A DNA stretch of 64,000 bases, from contig CBDATC010000002.1 in assembly GCA_965199765.1 (NCBI GenBank), positions 992,001 through 1,056,000 of the forward strand. Reading direction: 5' to 3'. Position 1 is the stretch's first letter, and the number at the start of each line of letters is the position of its first letter. Source of the DNA: JAPOXR01 sp965199765 (GTDB lineage Bacteria > Pseudomonadota > Alphaproteobacteria > Rhodobacterales > Rhodobacteraceae). The notes below the pieces were generated by a model. It searched no databases. It saw nothing but the letters and a program-made list of their open reading frames with translations, and was not told the DNA's origin. Positions 47,042-56,467 of this stretch are shown piece after piece. The position numbers were made by a program, and so were the translations under genes.

Positions 47042-48802
47042 CTATTTTGACTGTTCTCGCAGCGATTCCACCATTTTTTCGCGCATTACGAACTTTTGCG
47101 GCTTACCTGTGATCGTCATCGGCAGTTCCTCAACGATCCGAATGTGCTTCGGTATCTTGTAGTGGGCAATCAGCCCTTGAAGAGACTCGCGTAAATCGGC
47201 CTCAGAAAGTTCAGCGTCGGACTTCGCGACGGCCCAGGCACAAACCTCTTCTCCGAATCTTTCGTCAGGTATACCAAAGACCTGAGCAACGCTGACCTTA
47301 GGATGGCGCATCAAATACTCTTCGATTTCCCTCGGATAAATGTTTTCGCCGCCGCGAATGATCATATCCTTCAGACGGCCGACAATTGAGCAAAACCCTT
47401 CTTCATCAAATTCCGCCAGATCGCCGGTATGCATCCATCGATCAACAATGCTTTCCTCGGTTTTTTCCTTGTCATTCCAGTATCCCTTCATGACAGAATA
47501 TCCGCGGGTGCAAAGCTCCCCCCGCGTCCCGACCGGGACAATCTGACCATCCGGATCGACGATTTTCACTTCAAGATTCGGATGTACCCGACCAACTGTT
47601 TCACAGCGCTTAACAGTCGGATCATCAACAAAACTCTGGAAGGACACCGGCGAAGTCTCCGTCATTCCATAACAGATCGTAACCTCATCCATATTCATCT
47701 CGGAATTCACCCGTTGCATGATCTCAACCGGACACGGCGCCCCTGCCATGATCCCGGTGCGAAGATTGGAAAGATCCCGGGGGTTTTGTTCCAGATCCTC
47801 CAACATCGCGACGAACATTGTCGGCACTCCATAGACCGCCGAGCACTTCTCTTCAGCCAAAGCATTAAGTGTTTGAACGGCATCAAATCCTTCGCCAGGA
47901 AAGACCATTGCCGCTCCCTTGCTGACTGCTCCTAAAACTCCCATCACCATCCCAAAGCAATGATAAAGCGGTACTGGTATGGCTAGCCTGTCTGTTTCTG
48001 TAAGATTGATTCGGTCGGTGACATAGCGAGCGTTGTTGACAATATTGTAGTGCGAAAGCGTTGCACCTTTTGGTTTGCCGGTCGTCCCTGAAGTGAACTG
48101 GATGTTTATGGCGTCGTCTGGGCTGAGAGATCTATCGATCGCAGGGAGACGAAGCTGCTGCGCTGGTCCGCCAAGAACGAGCAAATCGTCAAATGAATAA
48201 GCGCCGACGATTCGCTCTTTCCCCATAATGATGACACTGCGTAATTCCGGAAGTCTCTCCGCATGCAAACGTCCCGGCTCGCTCCTTTCAAGTTCCGGGC
48301 AGAGTTTTCGGATCATTCCCGCAAAATCGGACGATCTGAAGGAAGAGGCTGAGATCAGGGCCCTGCATCCAACTTTGTTCAGCGCATGCTCGAGTTCTCC
48401 CAAACGGTAGGCCGGATTGATATTCACCAGCACCAAACCCACACGGGCAGTTGCAAACTGGCTTAGCAGCCATTCGAACCGGTTGGGCGACCAAATGCCA
48501 ACTCTATCGCCTTTCTCTAAACCCAAAGCCAAAAGCCCGGAAGCCAGCTTGTCAACCTCCCGTTCGAGATCATCATAGCTGAACCTTATACCCTGCTCGA
48601 GAAACACAGCTGCGTCGCGGGAGCCAAAGCGCGACACAGCATCCCGCAGCAATTGTGGGATGGTGATGTAAGCCAGCGGAGGCTGTGACGGACCGCGGAC
48701 ATAAGACCGACCTTCCAACGGAACCAGCGACTCCACCGATGTTTGTTCGTCCGCGTTCCAGCCGGATTTCCGGCCCGCCGGACTTTCAGTCAAGATTGAC
48801 AA
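47042..48802 (-). CDS. AMP-binding acyl-CoA synthetase (fatty-acid--CoA ligase family)
   Basis: The protein is 586 residues if it starts at TTG 48802, which has GAGGGG six bases upstream; GTG 48832 would add ten residues and overlap the amidase remnant. Motifs are QFTSGTTGKPKGATLSHYNI (P-loop), YGMTETSPVSFQ, WMHTGDLAEFDEEGFCSIVG, RLKDMIIRGGENIYPREIEE and TITGKPQKFVMR with the C-terminal lysine. It activates a carboxylic acid, probably medium or long chain, as adenylate and then CoA thioester. Confidence 0.92.
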   Translation of the reverse strand: MSILTESPAGRKSGWNADEQTSVESLVPLEGRSYVRGPSQPPLAYITIPQLLRDAVSRFGSRDAAVFLEQGIRFSYDDLEREVDKLASGLLALGLEKGDRVGIWSPNRFEWLLSQFATARVGLVLVNINPAYRLGELEHALNKVGCRALISASSFRSSDFAGMIRKLCPELERSEPGRLHAERLPELRSVIIMGKERIVGAYSFDDLLVLGGPAQQLRLPAIDRSLSPDDAINIQFTSGTTGKPKGATLSHYNIVNNARYVTDRINLTETDRLAIPVPLYHCFGMVMGVLGAVSKGAAMVFPGEGFDAVQTLNALAEEKCSAVYGVPTMFVAMLEDLEQNPRDLSNLRTGIMAGAPCPVEIMQRVNSEMNMDEVTICYGMTETSPVSFQSFVDDPTVKRCETVGRVHPNLEVKIVDPDGQIVPVGTRGELCTRGYSVMKGYWNDKEKTEESIVDRWMHTGDLAEFDEEGFCSIVGRLKDMIIRGGENIYPREIEEYLMRHPKVSVAQVFGIPDERFGEEVCAWAVAKSDAELSEADLRESLQGLIAHYKIPKHIRIVEELPMTITGKPQKFVMREKMVESLREQSK

Positions 48803-48812
48803 CCGTTTCCCC

Positions 48813-49037
48813 TCACATTGTTCGCCAGTCACCGCTCTGCCCTAAGGCATTTGCTGCCTGATATATCTTGAGTCCGCTGTAATTGGCACCCTTGAACATC
48901 ATTCTGGTCGGCAGACCGTCGCTCAAACCAAAGGGGATGCGAAAAGCGCGCAATCCACCATTGAACGGAGCTGAATTGCCGATCATCTCTAATGCGCACT
49001 GAACAAACAATCCAATCGAGTAGTCCGAAGGGAGGAA
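48813..49037 (-). pseudogene. C-terminal remnant of an amidase-signature enzyme
   Basis: The minus frame reads ALEMIGNSAPFNGGLRAFRI, PFGLSDGLPTRMMFKG and IYQAANALGQSGDWRTM. It aligns to the end of aliphatic or aryl amidases (EMIGNTAPFNVTGHPALSIPCG, GLPVGMMLIGKHFDESTIYR, AAHAFEQ). The Ser-Ser-Lys catalytic region is absent and several conserved residues (TGHP, CG) have changed. About 75 of roughly 500 codons remain. It ends just before the acyl-CoA synthetase. Confidence 0.7.
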
Positions 49038-49165
49038 TTGCCTGCGGTTTCATCGGGCCGCTCTGCGCCTACGCCATATTGATTCAGCACTTTCTTCCGA
49101 CTGTTTCTAAAGTCAGTTGAATTGAATTCATTCAACAAGTCAACCAAATTTCATCCGGTGTTGCA

Positions 49166-49552
49166 ATGACGGCAAGCCCGATGGAGTCAAGCTCGAACCC
49201 AATTCAGCGCAATCTTTCGTTCGCGCTTGCTTCAGCATACCGAAGAGTCAATATCATTTTGAATCAACGAGTTAAGAAACACAATAGCCAGTTCGAAGCG
49301 TGGCGTGTGTTTCAATCTTATAAGTCAGACCAGCACTTAACGATGGGTAAATTGGCTGAGATTGTCCTTTTTGAATCCGTCTGCGCTGACAAGGCGCCTT
49401 GATCGAATGGTCTCCATGGCCTCGTCCACCGGCAGGTTGGTTCAGCCGACAAAATCGACAACGCCCAAGAGGCACCGATCTGGACGGCGGTGCGACAATT
49501 GGTGGTTGGACAGAACTGCGGCCAGCTCGAGAATAAACTAGTGCCAGTTTAA
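49166..49552 (+). pseudogene. Decayed MarR-family regulator with at least two frameshifts
   Basis: The first frame (49166-49402) reads LASAYRRVNIILNQRVKKHN, EAWRVFQSYKSDQHLTMGK and LAEIVL. Near 49397 another frame gives LDRMVSMA, and from about 49422 a third gives LVHRQVGSADKIDNAQ, ending at TAA 49550-49552. Joined, this follows the MarR winged-helix order (LAEAVLxxxxxLTRLLDRMVxxGLVHRxxxxxD). It is divergent from the amidase remnant, so a regulator-amidase pair probably decayed together. Confidence 0.6.
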
Positions 49553-49614
49553 AAACCCCCTGATTCTGCATTTTGGAACAGTTCGGCGGCGGTTCAAAAT
49601 TCCGCTACCGCAAG

Positions 49615-50763
49615 TCAAGAGCGATCAACCGCCAGCCATTGCGAACCGTTGGAGCTGGATTCCGCAGCCGCCCATACCACATCCACCATGTGCCTTCCCT
49701 CTTCGGCATTCGGGTAACTCAAACTCAAGGGATCGGCTGGCCGGTCTTCCAATTTGGCCGTGATGACTTCTGCGAGATCCCGATAGATGTTGGCGAATGC
49801 AAGAACCATTCCCTCAGGATGTCCTTCCGTAATTCGGTTGGCGCGAATGGCTGATTCCGCAAGTCCACTGTTTCCTCGTTCCAAAATTCTGGTAGGTTGA
49901 CCAAGCGGAGTCCACAAAAGCTGTTCGGGATGTTCCTGCCGCCAAATGAGGCTGCCAGACTCTCCAAACACCTGCAAGGTCAGCCCATGCGTCCTGCCAA
50001 GCGCAAGACCACTGACCCATAACCGTCCAATCGCTCCGTCATCCATTCGAAAAGCAACCAAAGCGTCGTCTTCCAGCATGCGCCCGGCAACACCGTGTGC
50101 GAAATCCGCCGACAACCGGTAAATCGACTGTCCTGTCACAAACACTGCCAAATGCATGGCATGGCTTCCCAAATCCGCCATCACAAACGAAGCGCCAGCC
50201 TGTTGGGGATCGAATCTCCATCGGACACGCGGGTTCTTGTCCAGCTCAGCGTCGGCGAGAAACCCCGCCGCGAATTCAGCTTTCACCAGACGCACTTTTC
50301 CGATCTCACCGTTCAGCACCATCGATCGCATTTGCCGAACCAAAGGGTATCCTGTGTATCCGAAGTTAACCGCAAAGATTTTGCCGCTCGCCGACACGAT
50401 TTCCACAAGCCTTTCTGCAGTCTCGCGGGTCGTCGTCATCGGCTTCTCGCAAAGCACATTGAACCCCGCATCCAAGAACGCCGCTGCAATGTCGAAATGC
50501 GTGCTGTTTGGTGTTGCGACAGTAACAAGATCTAAACGATCCGTCCGCGCGGATTCTGCAGAAAGCATCTCTTGCCAACTTCCGTAAGCCCGCGCAGAAT
50601 CCACGCCCAGCTCCTCGGCAAATCGACGCGCTTTAACCGGATCAATGTCAAACGCGCCTGCCGACAGAAAATAAAGCCTGTCGAGCTCAGCGCCGCTTCG
50701 ATGCGCAAAGCCGATCTGACTGCCATCGCCTCCGCCCACAATTCCCCACTTCAATCTGCGCAT
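49615..50763 (-). CDS. Gfo/Idh/MocA family oxidoreductase
   Basis: The 382-residue protein begins LKWGIVGGGDGSQIGFAHR with a slightly unusual Rossmann glycine pattern. It has TPNSTHFDIAAAFLDAGFNV, LCEKPMTTT with the EKP signature, and FVMADLGSHAMHLAVFVTG with the catalytic D-x3-H. The family oxidises or reduces sugars and inositols with NAD(P). It is divergent from the iolG-like operon, suggesting a shared sugar or inositol pathway. Confidence 0.9.
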   Translation of the reverse strand: MRRLKWGIVGGGDGSQIGFAHRSGAELDRLYFLSAGAFDIDPVKARRFAEELGVDSARAYGSWQEMLSAESARTDRLDLVTVATPNSTHFDIAAAFLDAGFNVLCEKPMTTTRETAERLVEIVSASGKIFAVNFGYTGYPLVRQMRSMVLNGEIGKVRLVKAEFAAGFLADAELDKNPRVRWRFDPQQAGASFVMADLGSHAMHLAVFVTGQSIYRLSADFAHGVAGRMLEDDALVAFRMDDGAIGRLWVSGLALGRTHGLTLQVFGESGSLIWRQEHPEQLLWTPLGQPTRILERGNSGLAESAIRANRITEGHPEGMVLAFANIYRDLAEVITAKLEDRPADPLSLSYPNAEEGRHMVDVVWAAAESSSNGSQWLAVDRS

Positions 50764-51095
50764 CTCTCAACATCCTCTTGGCTTTCTGCGAGCACTTAAT
50801 GACCAAAAGAGCTATGGACCACTACTGATCGTCTATAGAGTCTATCTTCGATTCAGCAATCAGAGAAATCGACCCGTCGAATACCGTCTCGACCGCCGAT
50901 TCGCATACATCGCAAAACACAGCGGCATGCCAAGACAAAGAAACAAATTCGCGGCCTCACATCAGCCAGCGCTCAAAAGTCTGAGTTAAATTTTTCCAGA
51001 ATCCGCTCGATCAGAAGACTTCCATTGAAAACCTGCCCGTGAAATAGCTACTCTGCAGACTAACCTCAAAAAGCAACTCAACTTAGGAGATCAGT
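50764..51095. other. Divergent promoter region between two Gfo/Idh/MocA genes
   Basis: The 332 bases carry no gene. TAGGAGA at about 51084-51090 is the ribosome-binding site of the plus-strand gene. I found no clear operator. Confidence 0.4.
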
Positions 51096-52103
51096 ATGGT
51101 ACGATTGGCTGTCATCGGATGCGGACGGATCGGCAGAATGCATGCTGCCAATATTTCAACACACCCTGATACAACGCTGGCCGGAATTCTCGACATCGAC
51201 ACTGCCGCCGCGAAAGCATGCGCGGAGTCTATGGGAGTTGCCAATTTCAAGGACTTCGACGAGTTGGCACAAAATGAAGGAATTGACGGCGTTCTTATCG
51301 CTTCCGCAACCGAGACACATTCGGAATACATTGAGCGTTCGGTCGATGCCGGCCTAGCAGTCTTATGTGAGAAGCCGATCGATCTGAACCTTGACCGGGT
51401 CAATCAATGCCGAAAAGCCATCATGGGTTCTGATCTACCCATTCTGATAGGCTTTAACCGGCGATTTGATCCAGGTCACAAAGCGGTTCGCGACGCAGCT
51501 CATGCAGGCGAAATCGGCGATATCCACCAGGTGATCATCACATCAAGAGATCCGGGAATGCCTCCACGCCAATATATAGAGAATGGAGGAGGATTGCTGA
51601 GAGATATGACGATCCACGACTTCGACTTAGCAAGGTTCATGTTGGGCGATGAGCCTGTTGAAGTGTTTGCCGTTGCCGACGGCCTCATTGATTCAGCGTT
51701 GGCTGAGGAACTCAATGACCACGACACTGCCATGATTGTGATGAAAACAGCAGACGGCAAACAGTGCCACATCAACAATTCACGCACCGCCGTTTACGGA
51801 TATGACCAACGTGTCGAAATTCTAGGATCTGAAGGCATGTTGATCAGCAGCAATCGGACCCCGCACGGCATGCGTCGATATAGCGTTGATCAAACAGAAT
51901 GCGCGACCCCCTATCTCAACTTCTTTATCGAACGGTATGCCGAAGCGTTCTTGGCCGAAATCAGCCACTTTGCGCGTTGCATCAAAGAAGGCACTCGCCC
52001 GTCGGTGGGCTTCGACGATGGTCGGGCCGCATTGATTTTGGCTGAGGCAGCTTACCGCTCGATGCGAGAGAAGCGTCTCGTGAGAGTAGACGAATTTACC
52101 TGA
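51096..52103 (+). CDS. iolG: Inositol 2-dehydrogenase-like Gfo/Idh/MocA oxidoreductase
   Basis: The 335-residue protein begins RLAVIGCGRIGRMHAANIST and has LCEKPIDLNLDRV, IGFNRRFDPGHKAVRD and LLRDMTIHDFDLARFMLGDE. The EKPIDL, FNRRFDP and TIHDFD blocks are those of IolG inositol dehydrogenases, which oxidise myo-inositol to scyllo-inosose. It is the first of three plus-strand dehydrogenase genes. No other iol genes are in the window, so a related cyclitol or sugar remains possible. Confidence 0.82.
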   Translation: MVRLAVIGCGRIGRMHAANISTHPDTTLAGILDIDTAAAKACAESMGVANFKDFDELAQNEGIDGVLIASATETHSEYIERSVDAGLAVLCEKPIDLNLDRVNQCRKAIMGSDLPILIGFNRRFDPGHKAVRDAAHAGEIGDIHQVIITSRDPGMPPRQYIENGGGLLRDMTIHDFDLARFMLGDEPVEVFAVADGLIDSALAEELNDHDTAMIVMKTADGKQCHINNSRTAVYGYDQRVEILGSEGMLISSNRTPHGMRRYSVDQTECATPYLNFFIERYAEAFLAEISHFARCIKEGTRPSVGFDDGRAALILAEAAYRSMREKRLVRVDEFT

Positions 52104-52170
52104 CCCCGAATTGCGGAACGATTTCAGATAATGCGTTCCCCTTCAGATAATTTTGTTTTGGAGTGAGTGA

Positions 52171-53289
52171 GTGCCTAAACAGAAACTGCGCATAGGGCTC
52201 ATAGGTGCAGGATTTATGGGCATGACACATGTCTTCGGCTACGCAACAGCAGCGCGCGTCTTTGATCTGCCCTTTGACATTGTTTTCGAATGCATCGCTG
52301 ACGTGACGCCAAAACTGGCCAAACGCGCTGCGGAAAAATTCGGATTTAGCCGCTCAACGTCAGATTGGCAGGAGATTGCAAGCGATCCGCAAATAGACCT
52401 ATTGGATATCACCGCTCCAAATCGATTCCACAAAGATATGGCACTCGCCGGAATCGCGGAGGGCAAGCACATCTACTGCGAGAAACCCTTGGCTACGAAT
52501 ACAGCGGACTCTCTGGAGATGGCCAACGCAGCTCAAACAGCCGGTGTCGTAACGCAGGTTGGTTTCAACTATTTGTCCAATCCAATGTTCGCATTGGCCA
52601 AATCAATGATTGACAACGGCGAGTTAGGCGAGATTTGGCGATTTCGCGGTGTGCATGCGGAAGACTACATGATTGACCCTGCCGCTCCTTGGAGCTGGAG
52701 ACTCGAACCGGACGGAGGCGGAGCCTTCGCGGATTTGGGGAGCCACGTCATCGCAACAGCCGAGTTTCTGCTCGGTCCGATTGAATCGGTCTACGGCAAC
52801 CTCGCAACTACGGTTCCCGTCAGACTTGGACCTGACGGCGAGCGCAAGAGCATTGAAGTCGATGACACAGGATGCGCACTACTTGAATTTGTCGGCAAGG
52901 CATCAGGCACCGCAGAGGCCAGTTGGATCGCGACCGGACAAAAAATGCAGCATGATTTCGAGATCTACGGCAGCAAAGGCTCGCTGTTATTCAGTCAGTC
53001 CCGACTGAATGAACTGCAATATTATTCCACAGGAGGAAGCAAAGCGCTGCAAGGATTTCAAACGATTCTCGCTGGACCTGAGCACGAACCTTATGGACGA
53101 TTCTGCGTCGCACCGGGACATCAGCTTGGCTACAATGATCTCAAAGCCATCGAAATCGCAAATTTCATTGATGCGATTGCCGGCAAACGCGACCAGGCTT
53201 TCGGGTTTCGATCCGGTGCCCGCATCCAATCCATTGTCGACAGCGTTCGACGATCCAGCCGCACTCAGAAATGGGTTTCGGTCAGTTAA
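52171..53289 (+). CDS. Gfo/Idh/MocA family oxidoreductase
   Basis: The 372-residue protein starts at GTG 52171 with TGGAG seven bases upstream. It has RIGLIGAGFMGMTHVFGYAT, ITAPNRFHKDMALAGIAEGK, YCEKPLATNTADSLEMA and GGGAFADLGSHVIATAEFLL with the catalytic histidine. It belongs to the same family as its two neighbours but to a different subgroup, with an AEDYMIDPAAPWSWR loop. It probably catalyses another step of the same sugar or inositol pathway. Confidence 0.9.
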   Translation: MPKQKLRIGLIGAGFMGMTHVFGYATAARVFDLPFDIVFECIADVTPKLAKRAAEKFGFSRSTSDWQEIASDPQIDLLDITAPNRFHKDMALAGIAEGKHIYCEKPLATNTADSLEMANAAQTAGVVTQVGFNYLSNPMFALAKSMIDNGELGEIWRFRGVHAEDYMIDPAAPWSWRLEPDGGGAFADLGSHVIATAEFLLGPIESVYGNLATTVPVRLGPDGERKSIEVDDTGCALLEFVGKASGTAEASWIATGQKMQHDFEIYGSKGSLLFSQSRLNELQYYSTGGSKALQGFQTILAGPEHEPYGRFCVAPGHQLGYNDLKAIEIANFIDAIAGKRDQAFGFRSGARIQSIVDSVRRSSRTQKWVSVS

Positions 53290-53310
53290 TGCCCCGCGGA
53301 TAACAGCTAT

Positions 53311-54285
53311 ATGCCAAAACTCGTCATTGTGCAGGCTTTGCGGCCGATTGCCTATGAAACCCTTAAAGCCCATCCGGACATTGAGTGGCAGATAACAGAG
53401 GACGTTTCTGCCGCTGGACTTATTGAGAGCATCGCCGATGCGGATGCCGTTACAATACGGGTGGCGCCGCTTCCGGAGGAAGTCTTGCGATCCGCGCCGA
53501 ACTTAAAGGTTATTTCGCGCCATGGCGTCGGCTACGACAATGTGCCGATCGAATTCTGCACCCGACAAAGAATCGCGGTTGCCATCACCGCGAACGCCAA
53601 TTCGGTTTCTGTAGCTGAACACGCGGTGTTTTTGATGCTCGCGGCCGCTCGAAACGTCAACATCATGGACAACGCAGTGCGTTCCAATCAATTTAATACC
53701 CGATTAAATCACGTTGGATTGGAAATGCAGGGGCGCACTCTTCTGATCGTCGGGTTTGGCCGGATCGGTCGCTTGCTTGCACAGCGGGCTCGGGCATTTG
53801 GAATGAACATCCTGGTTTATGATCCTTACTTGACTTCCAGCTCGATTGAAGGGGTTACACTTATCGACAGCCTCGAATGCGGCTTGAGGCGGGCCAATAT
53901 ATTGAGTCTGCACGTTCCTTTGACCGAACGCACTCGAAACATGATCGGACACCGTGAACTTGACATGATGCCGAACCAATCCATTATCGTGAATGCCAGC
54001 CGGGGCGGACTCATTGACGAATTCGCACTGCTTGAAAAAGTCAATTCCGGTAAAATTCACGGTGCTGGGATCGACACCTTCACGAGCGAACCGCCGCCGC
54101 CGGACTCGCCTCTTTTGGCCAACCCGCGCATTGTGCTAAGTCCGCATTCCGCTGCTTTGACCGAAGAATCGCTGAATGCGATGGGATGCCTAGCCATTCA
54201 GAACGCCATTGATGGCATACGAGGAGCGCTCAACCACGAAATGGTCGTGAATCCTTCGGTGCTTGATACACCTCCCAACCCGTAA
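53311..54285 (+). CDS. D-2-hydroxyacid dehydrogenase (phosphoglycerate dehydrogenase-like)
   Basis: The 324-residue protein has LLIVGFGRIGRLLAQRARAF, then NASRGGLIDEFALLEKV and the catalytic histidine in IVLSPHSAALTEE. No C-terminal ACT domain is present, so it is the short form. It reduces a 2-oxoacid or oxidises a D-2-hydroxyacid with NAD(H). It follows the two sugar dehydrogenases after 21 bases and probably shares their operon. Confidence 0.9.
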   Translation: MPKLVIVQALRPIAYETLKAHPDIEWQITEDVSAAGLIESIADADAVTIRVAPLPEEVLRSAPNLKVISRHGVGYDNVPIEFCTRQRIAVAITANANSVSVAEHAVFLMLAAARNVNIMDNAVRSNQFNTRLNHVGLEMQGRTLLIVGFGRIGRLLAQRARAFGMNILVYDPYLTSSSIEGVTLIDSLECGLRRANILSLHVPLTERTRNMIGHRELDMMPNQSIIVNASRGGLIDEFALLEKVNSGKIHGAGIDTFTSEPPPPDSPLLANPRIVLSPHSAALTEESLNAMGCLAIQNAIDGIRGALNHEMVVNPSVLDTPPNP

Positions 54286-54334
54286 GGGCGTCACGCGGTG
54301 AATCACAGCCGTATCAGCGCATACGCAACGCCTC

Positions 54335-54353
54335 CATCAGCGGGACGCTGATG
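54335..54353. repeat. Compact inverted repeat downstream of the hydroxyacid dehydrogenase
   Basis: CATCAGCG and CGCTGATG form a perfect eight-base stem with a three-base loop (GGA). It lies between convergent genes but lacks a T-run, so a bidirectional terminator role is only possible. Confidence 0.35.
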
Positions 54354-54481
54354 TCTAAAGTCCGAACCACCGACGATAGCAATCATCCGCGCTTACCAAG
54401 CGATCACCGAATGCGCCGCTTATCTGTTCTTTGCGAAGCGACAACCTTGATCAACAATGGTTTCGCGCTGGCCTTGCTTGG

Positions 54482-55315
54482 CTAATTCGTCCCGTAATAG
54501 TTCGGAACCATTGTTTGGCTTGAAAAGGGCGGCCGCACATAGTCCCCAGGACTTTTGCGCTCGGGAAATTCAACCGGCATCGGTGTGATGTCTTCGTAAG
54601 CGATTTGCTCGATAAAGTGCCGAATGCAATTCAGCCTTGCCAGTCGCTTGCTATCGGCGTCCACGACATACCAAGGCGATTTCTTGGTATCGGTGTGCTT
54701 AAACATTTCATCCTTTGCGCGGGAATAGTCGACCCAGCGCGTTCGGGATTCCATATCCATCGGTGATAGCTTCCAGCGTTTGTGCGGTTCGTTCAATCGG
54801 CTGCGGAATCGTTTCTCTTGTTCATCATCGGACACCGAAAACCAGTATTTTATCAGTTGAACCCCCGACCTCTGCAGCATCTCTTCAAACACTGGGCATG
54901 AACGCATGAATTCCGCGGTTTCTTCTTCCGTGCAAAATCCCATAACAGTCTCTACGCCAGCCCTGTTGTACCAACTGCGGTCAAACAGCACGATCTCGCC
55001 AGCCGCCGGAAGGTGCGCACAGTAACGTTGAAAATACCACTGTGTCTGCTCGCGCTCTGTAGGCACCGGCAGCGCGGATACTCGACAAATTCTTGGACTG
55101 AGATACTGGTTTATGCGTTTGATCACTCCTCCCTTTCCCGCTGCATCGCGTCCTTCGAAGATCACAACGATTTTTAATCCTTCGCGTTTGACCCACCCTT
55201 GCAGCTTCACCAGCTCAAGCTGCAGCCGAAACAGTTCCTTTTCGTAGTGCTTCTTCGCAATGTTAGGTCGCCTTGCCGAAACTTCCGAGCCATTGCCAGA
55301 TTGATTTGCCGCCAT
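54482..55315 (-). CDS. ppk2: Polyphosphate kinase 2
   Basis: The 277-residue protein has Walker A at residues 53-63 (FEGRDAAGKGG), Walker B in LFDRSWYNRAGVETVMGF, and KYWFSVSDDEQEKRFRSR with NEPHKRWKLSPMD, as in class I PPK2 enzymes. It transfers phosphate between polyphosphate and nucleoside diphosphates. AAGGGAG lies eight bases upstream of ATG 55315. It stands alone on the minus strand. Confidence 0.94.
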   Translation of the reverse strand: MAANQSGNGSEVSARRPNIAKKHYEKELFRLQLELVKLQGWVKREGLKIVVIFEGRDAAGKGGVIKRINQYLSPRICRVSALPVPTEREQTQWYFQRYCAHLPAAGEIVLFDRSWYNRAGVETVMGFCTEEETAEFMRSCPVFEEMLQRSGVQLIKYWFSVSDDEQEKRFRSRLNEPHKRWKLSPMDMESRTRWVDYSRAKDEMFKHTDTKKSPWYVVDADSKRLARLNCIRHFIEQIAYEDITPMPVEFPERKSPGDYVRPPFSSQTMVPNYYGTN

Positions 55316-55653
55316 CTTTCATCTCCCTTAAATTCGTGTGCGGTTCCAGCCGCAGATTATGATCTGTCAGCAACCCGCAGTGGAACGGATCAATGAAGTC
55401 TACACATTGCGCCGTCGAATGCATCTAAAACATTAACTTGGATGCCTGACAACCAGTCGGAAATTCTTCGGACAGCCCGCCACAAATCGGCATGAACAAT
55501 CGAAATTTCGTTTCTCTTGCTTGCATGGGGTTCGCGAAATGTCATTAGGTTAGGTTTCAGCACTGAATGCCGCCGGTCTCGGTTAGCATTTGACCCCCAT
55601 TCAGCTATGAGTGCCCAAATCCCAGCGCAGATTTCATGAAAGGAGTTAGGGCA
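55316..55653. other. Divergent intergenic region upstream of ppk2 and the VOC gene
   Basis: About 340 bases carry no recognised gene. AGGAG at 55641-55645 serves the VOC gene. Confidence 0.4.
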
Positions 55654-56007
55654 GTGCCACGTCATAAAATGATTGATTACTTGGAATTTCCTTGCCGTGA
55701 CTTCAATTCAACGAAAGCATTTTTCGAGAAGCTGTTCGGTTGGACATTCACGGACTACGGACCGGGCTATTCCGCGTTCGCCGGCGCCGGGTTGGACGGC
55801 GGGATTTATGAATCCGAGAATTGCAGCCGCTCGGACGGCGGTGCCTGCCTCATCGTCTTCTTCAGCGAAAATATAGAGGTCACTCAATCGGAAATCGAAG
55901 CGGCTGGCGGAAAAGTGATTCAACAGATATTCTCTTTCCCGGGAGGACGGCGGTTCCATTTCTGCGAGCCAAGCGGCAACGAATTCGCGGTATGGTCAGA
56001 CAGGTGA
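55654..56007 (+). CDS. VOC (glyoxalase/bleomycin-resistance fold) family protein
   Basis: The 117-residue product from GTG 55654 is preferred because AGGAG (55641-55645) lies eight bases upstream; the in-frame ATG 55636 lies before that site. It begins MIDYLEFPCRDFNSTKAFFE with the usual VOC start, FEKLFGWTFTDYGPGYSAF, and ends HFCEPSGNEFAVWSD. The family binds a metal and acts on small electrophiles or sequesters ligands. No substrate can be named. Confidence 0.88.
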   Translation: MPRHKMIDYLEFPCRDFNSTKAFFEKLFGWTFTDYGPGYSAFAGAGLDGGIYESENCSRSDGGACLIVFFSENIEVTQSEIEAAGGKVIQQIFSFPGGRRFHFCEPSGNEFAVWSDR

Positions 56008-56068
56008 GCGATTTACAACCAAAAACCGCGCACCATCCATGCCTTGTTAAGCGCGTGGAACCCAAGCC

Positions 56069-56467
56069 TCATTGATTAACCATTTCGATGCAGGCGGTCA
56101 CTTCAACTTCCACCATGAATTCGGGGCGGGTGAATCCGGAAACAATGACGAGCGTTGAAGCCGGCGGATCCTGCAGCGCTGCTATCCATTCGTCGCGCGC
56201 CTTCATATAGTCTCCAAGCGCGGTTTCCGACTTCACAAACGCATTGATACGCGCCACGTCCTTAACTTGAAAGCCTGCATCCGCCAAAATCGCTTGGACG
56301 TTGGCAAAACAAAGGCGCGCCTGTTCCAAGACCGATTCCGGCACATTGCCGGATGCATCGATCCCAAGCTGACCTGAAACAAACAAAGTCTCGCCATTGG
56401 TTAGAACACCATGCGAATAATTTGCAAATGTTGGATAAATTGATTTTGGATTTACTGTTTGAGGCAT
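56069..56467 (-). CDS. RidA family protein (reactive imine deaminase type)
   Basis: The 132-residue protein has YSHGVLTNGETLFVSGQLGI, QARLCFANVQAILADAGF, VKDVARINAFV and the C-terminal PEFMVEVEVTACIE. RidA proteins hydrolyse 2-aminoacrylate-type imines. The arginine normally found near the end of the family (R105 in TdcF-type members) appears replaced in this position order, so it may be a Rid subfamily other than the archetype; this is uncertain. Confidence 0.88.
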   Translation of the reverse strand: MPQTVNPKSIYPTFANYSHGVLTNGETLFVSGQLGIDASGNVPESVLEQARLCFANVQAILADAGFQVKDVARINAFVKSETALGDYMKARDEWIAALQDPPASTLVIVSGFTRPEFMVEVEVTACIEMVNQ

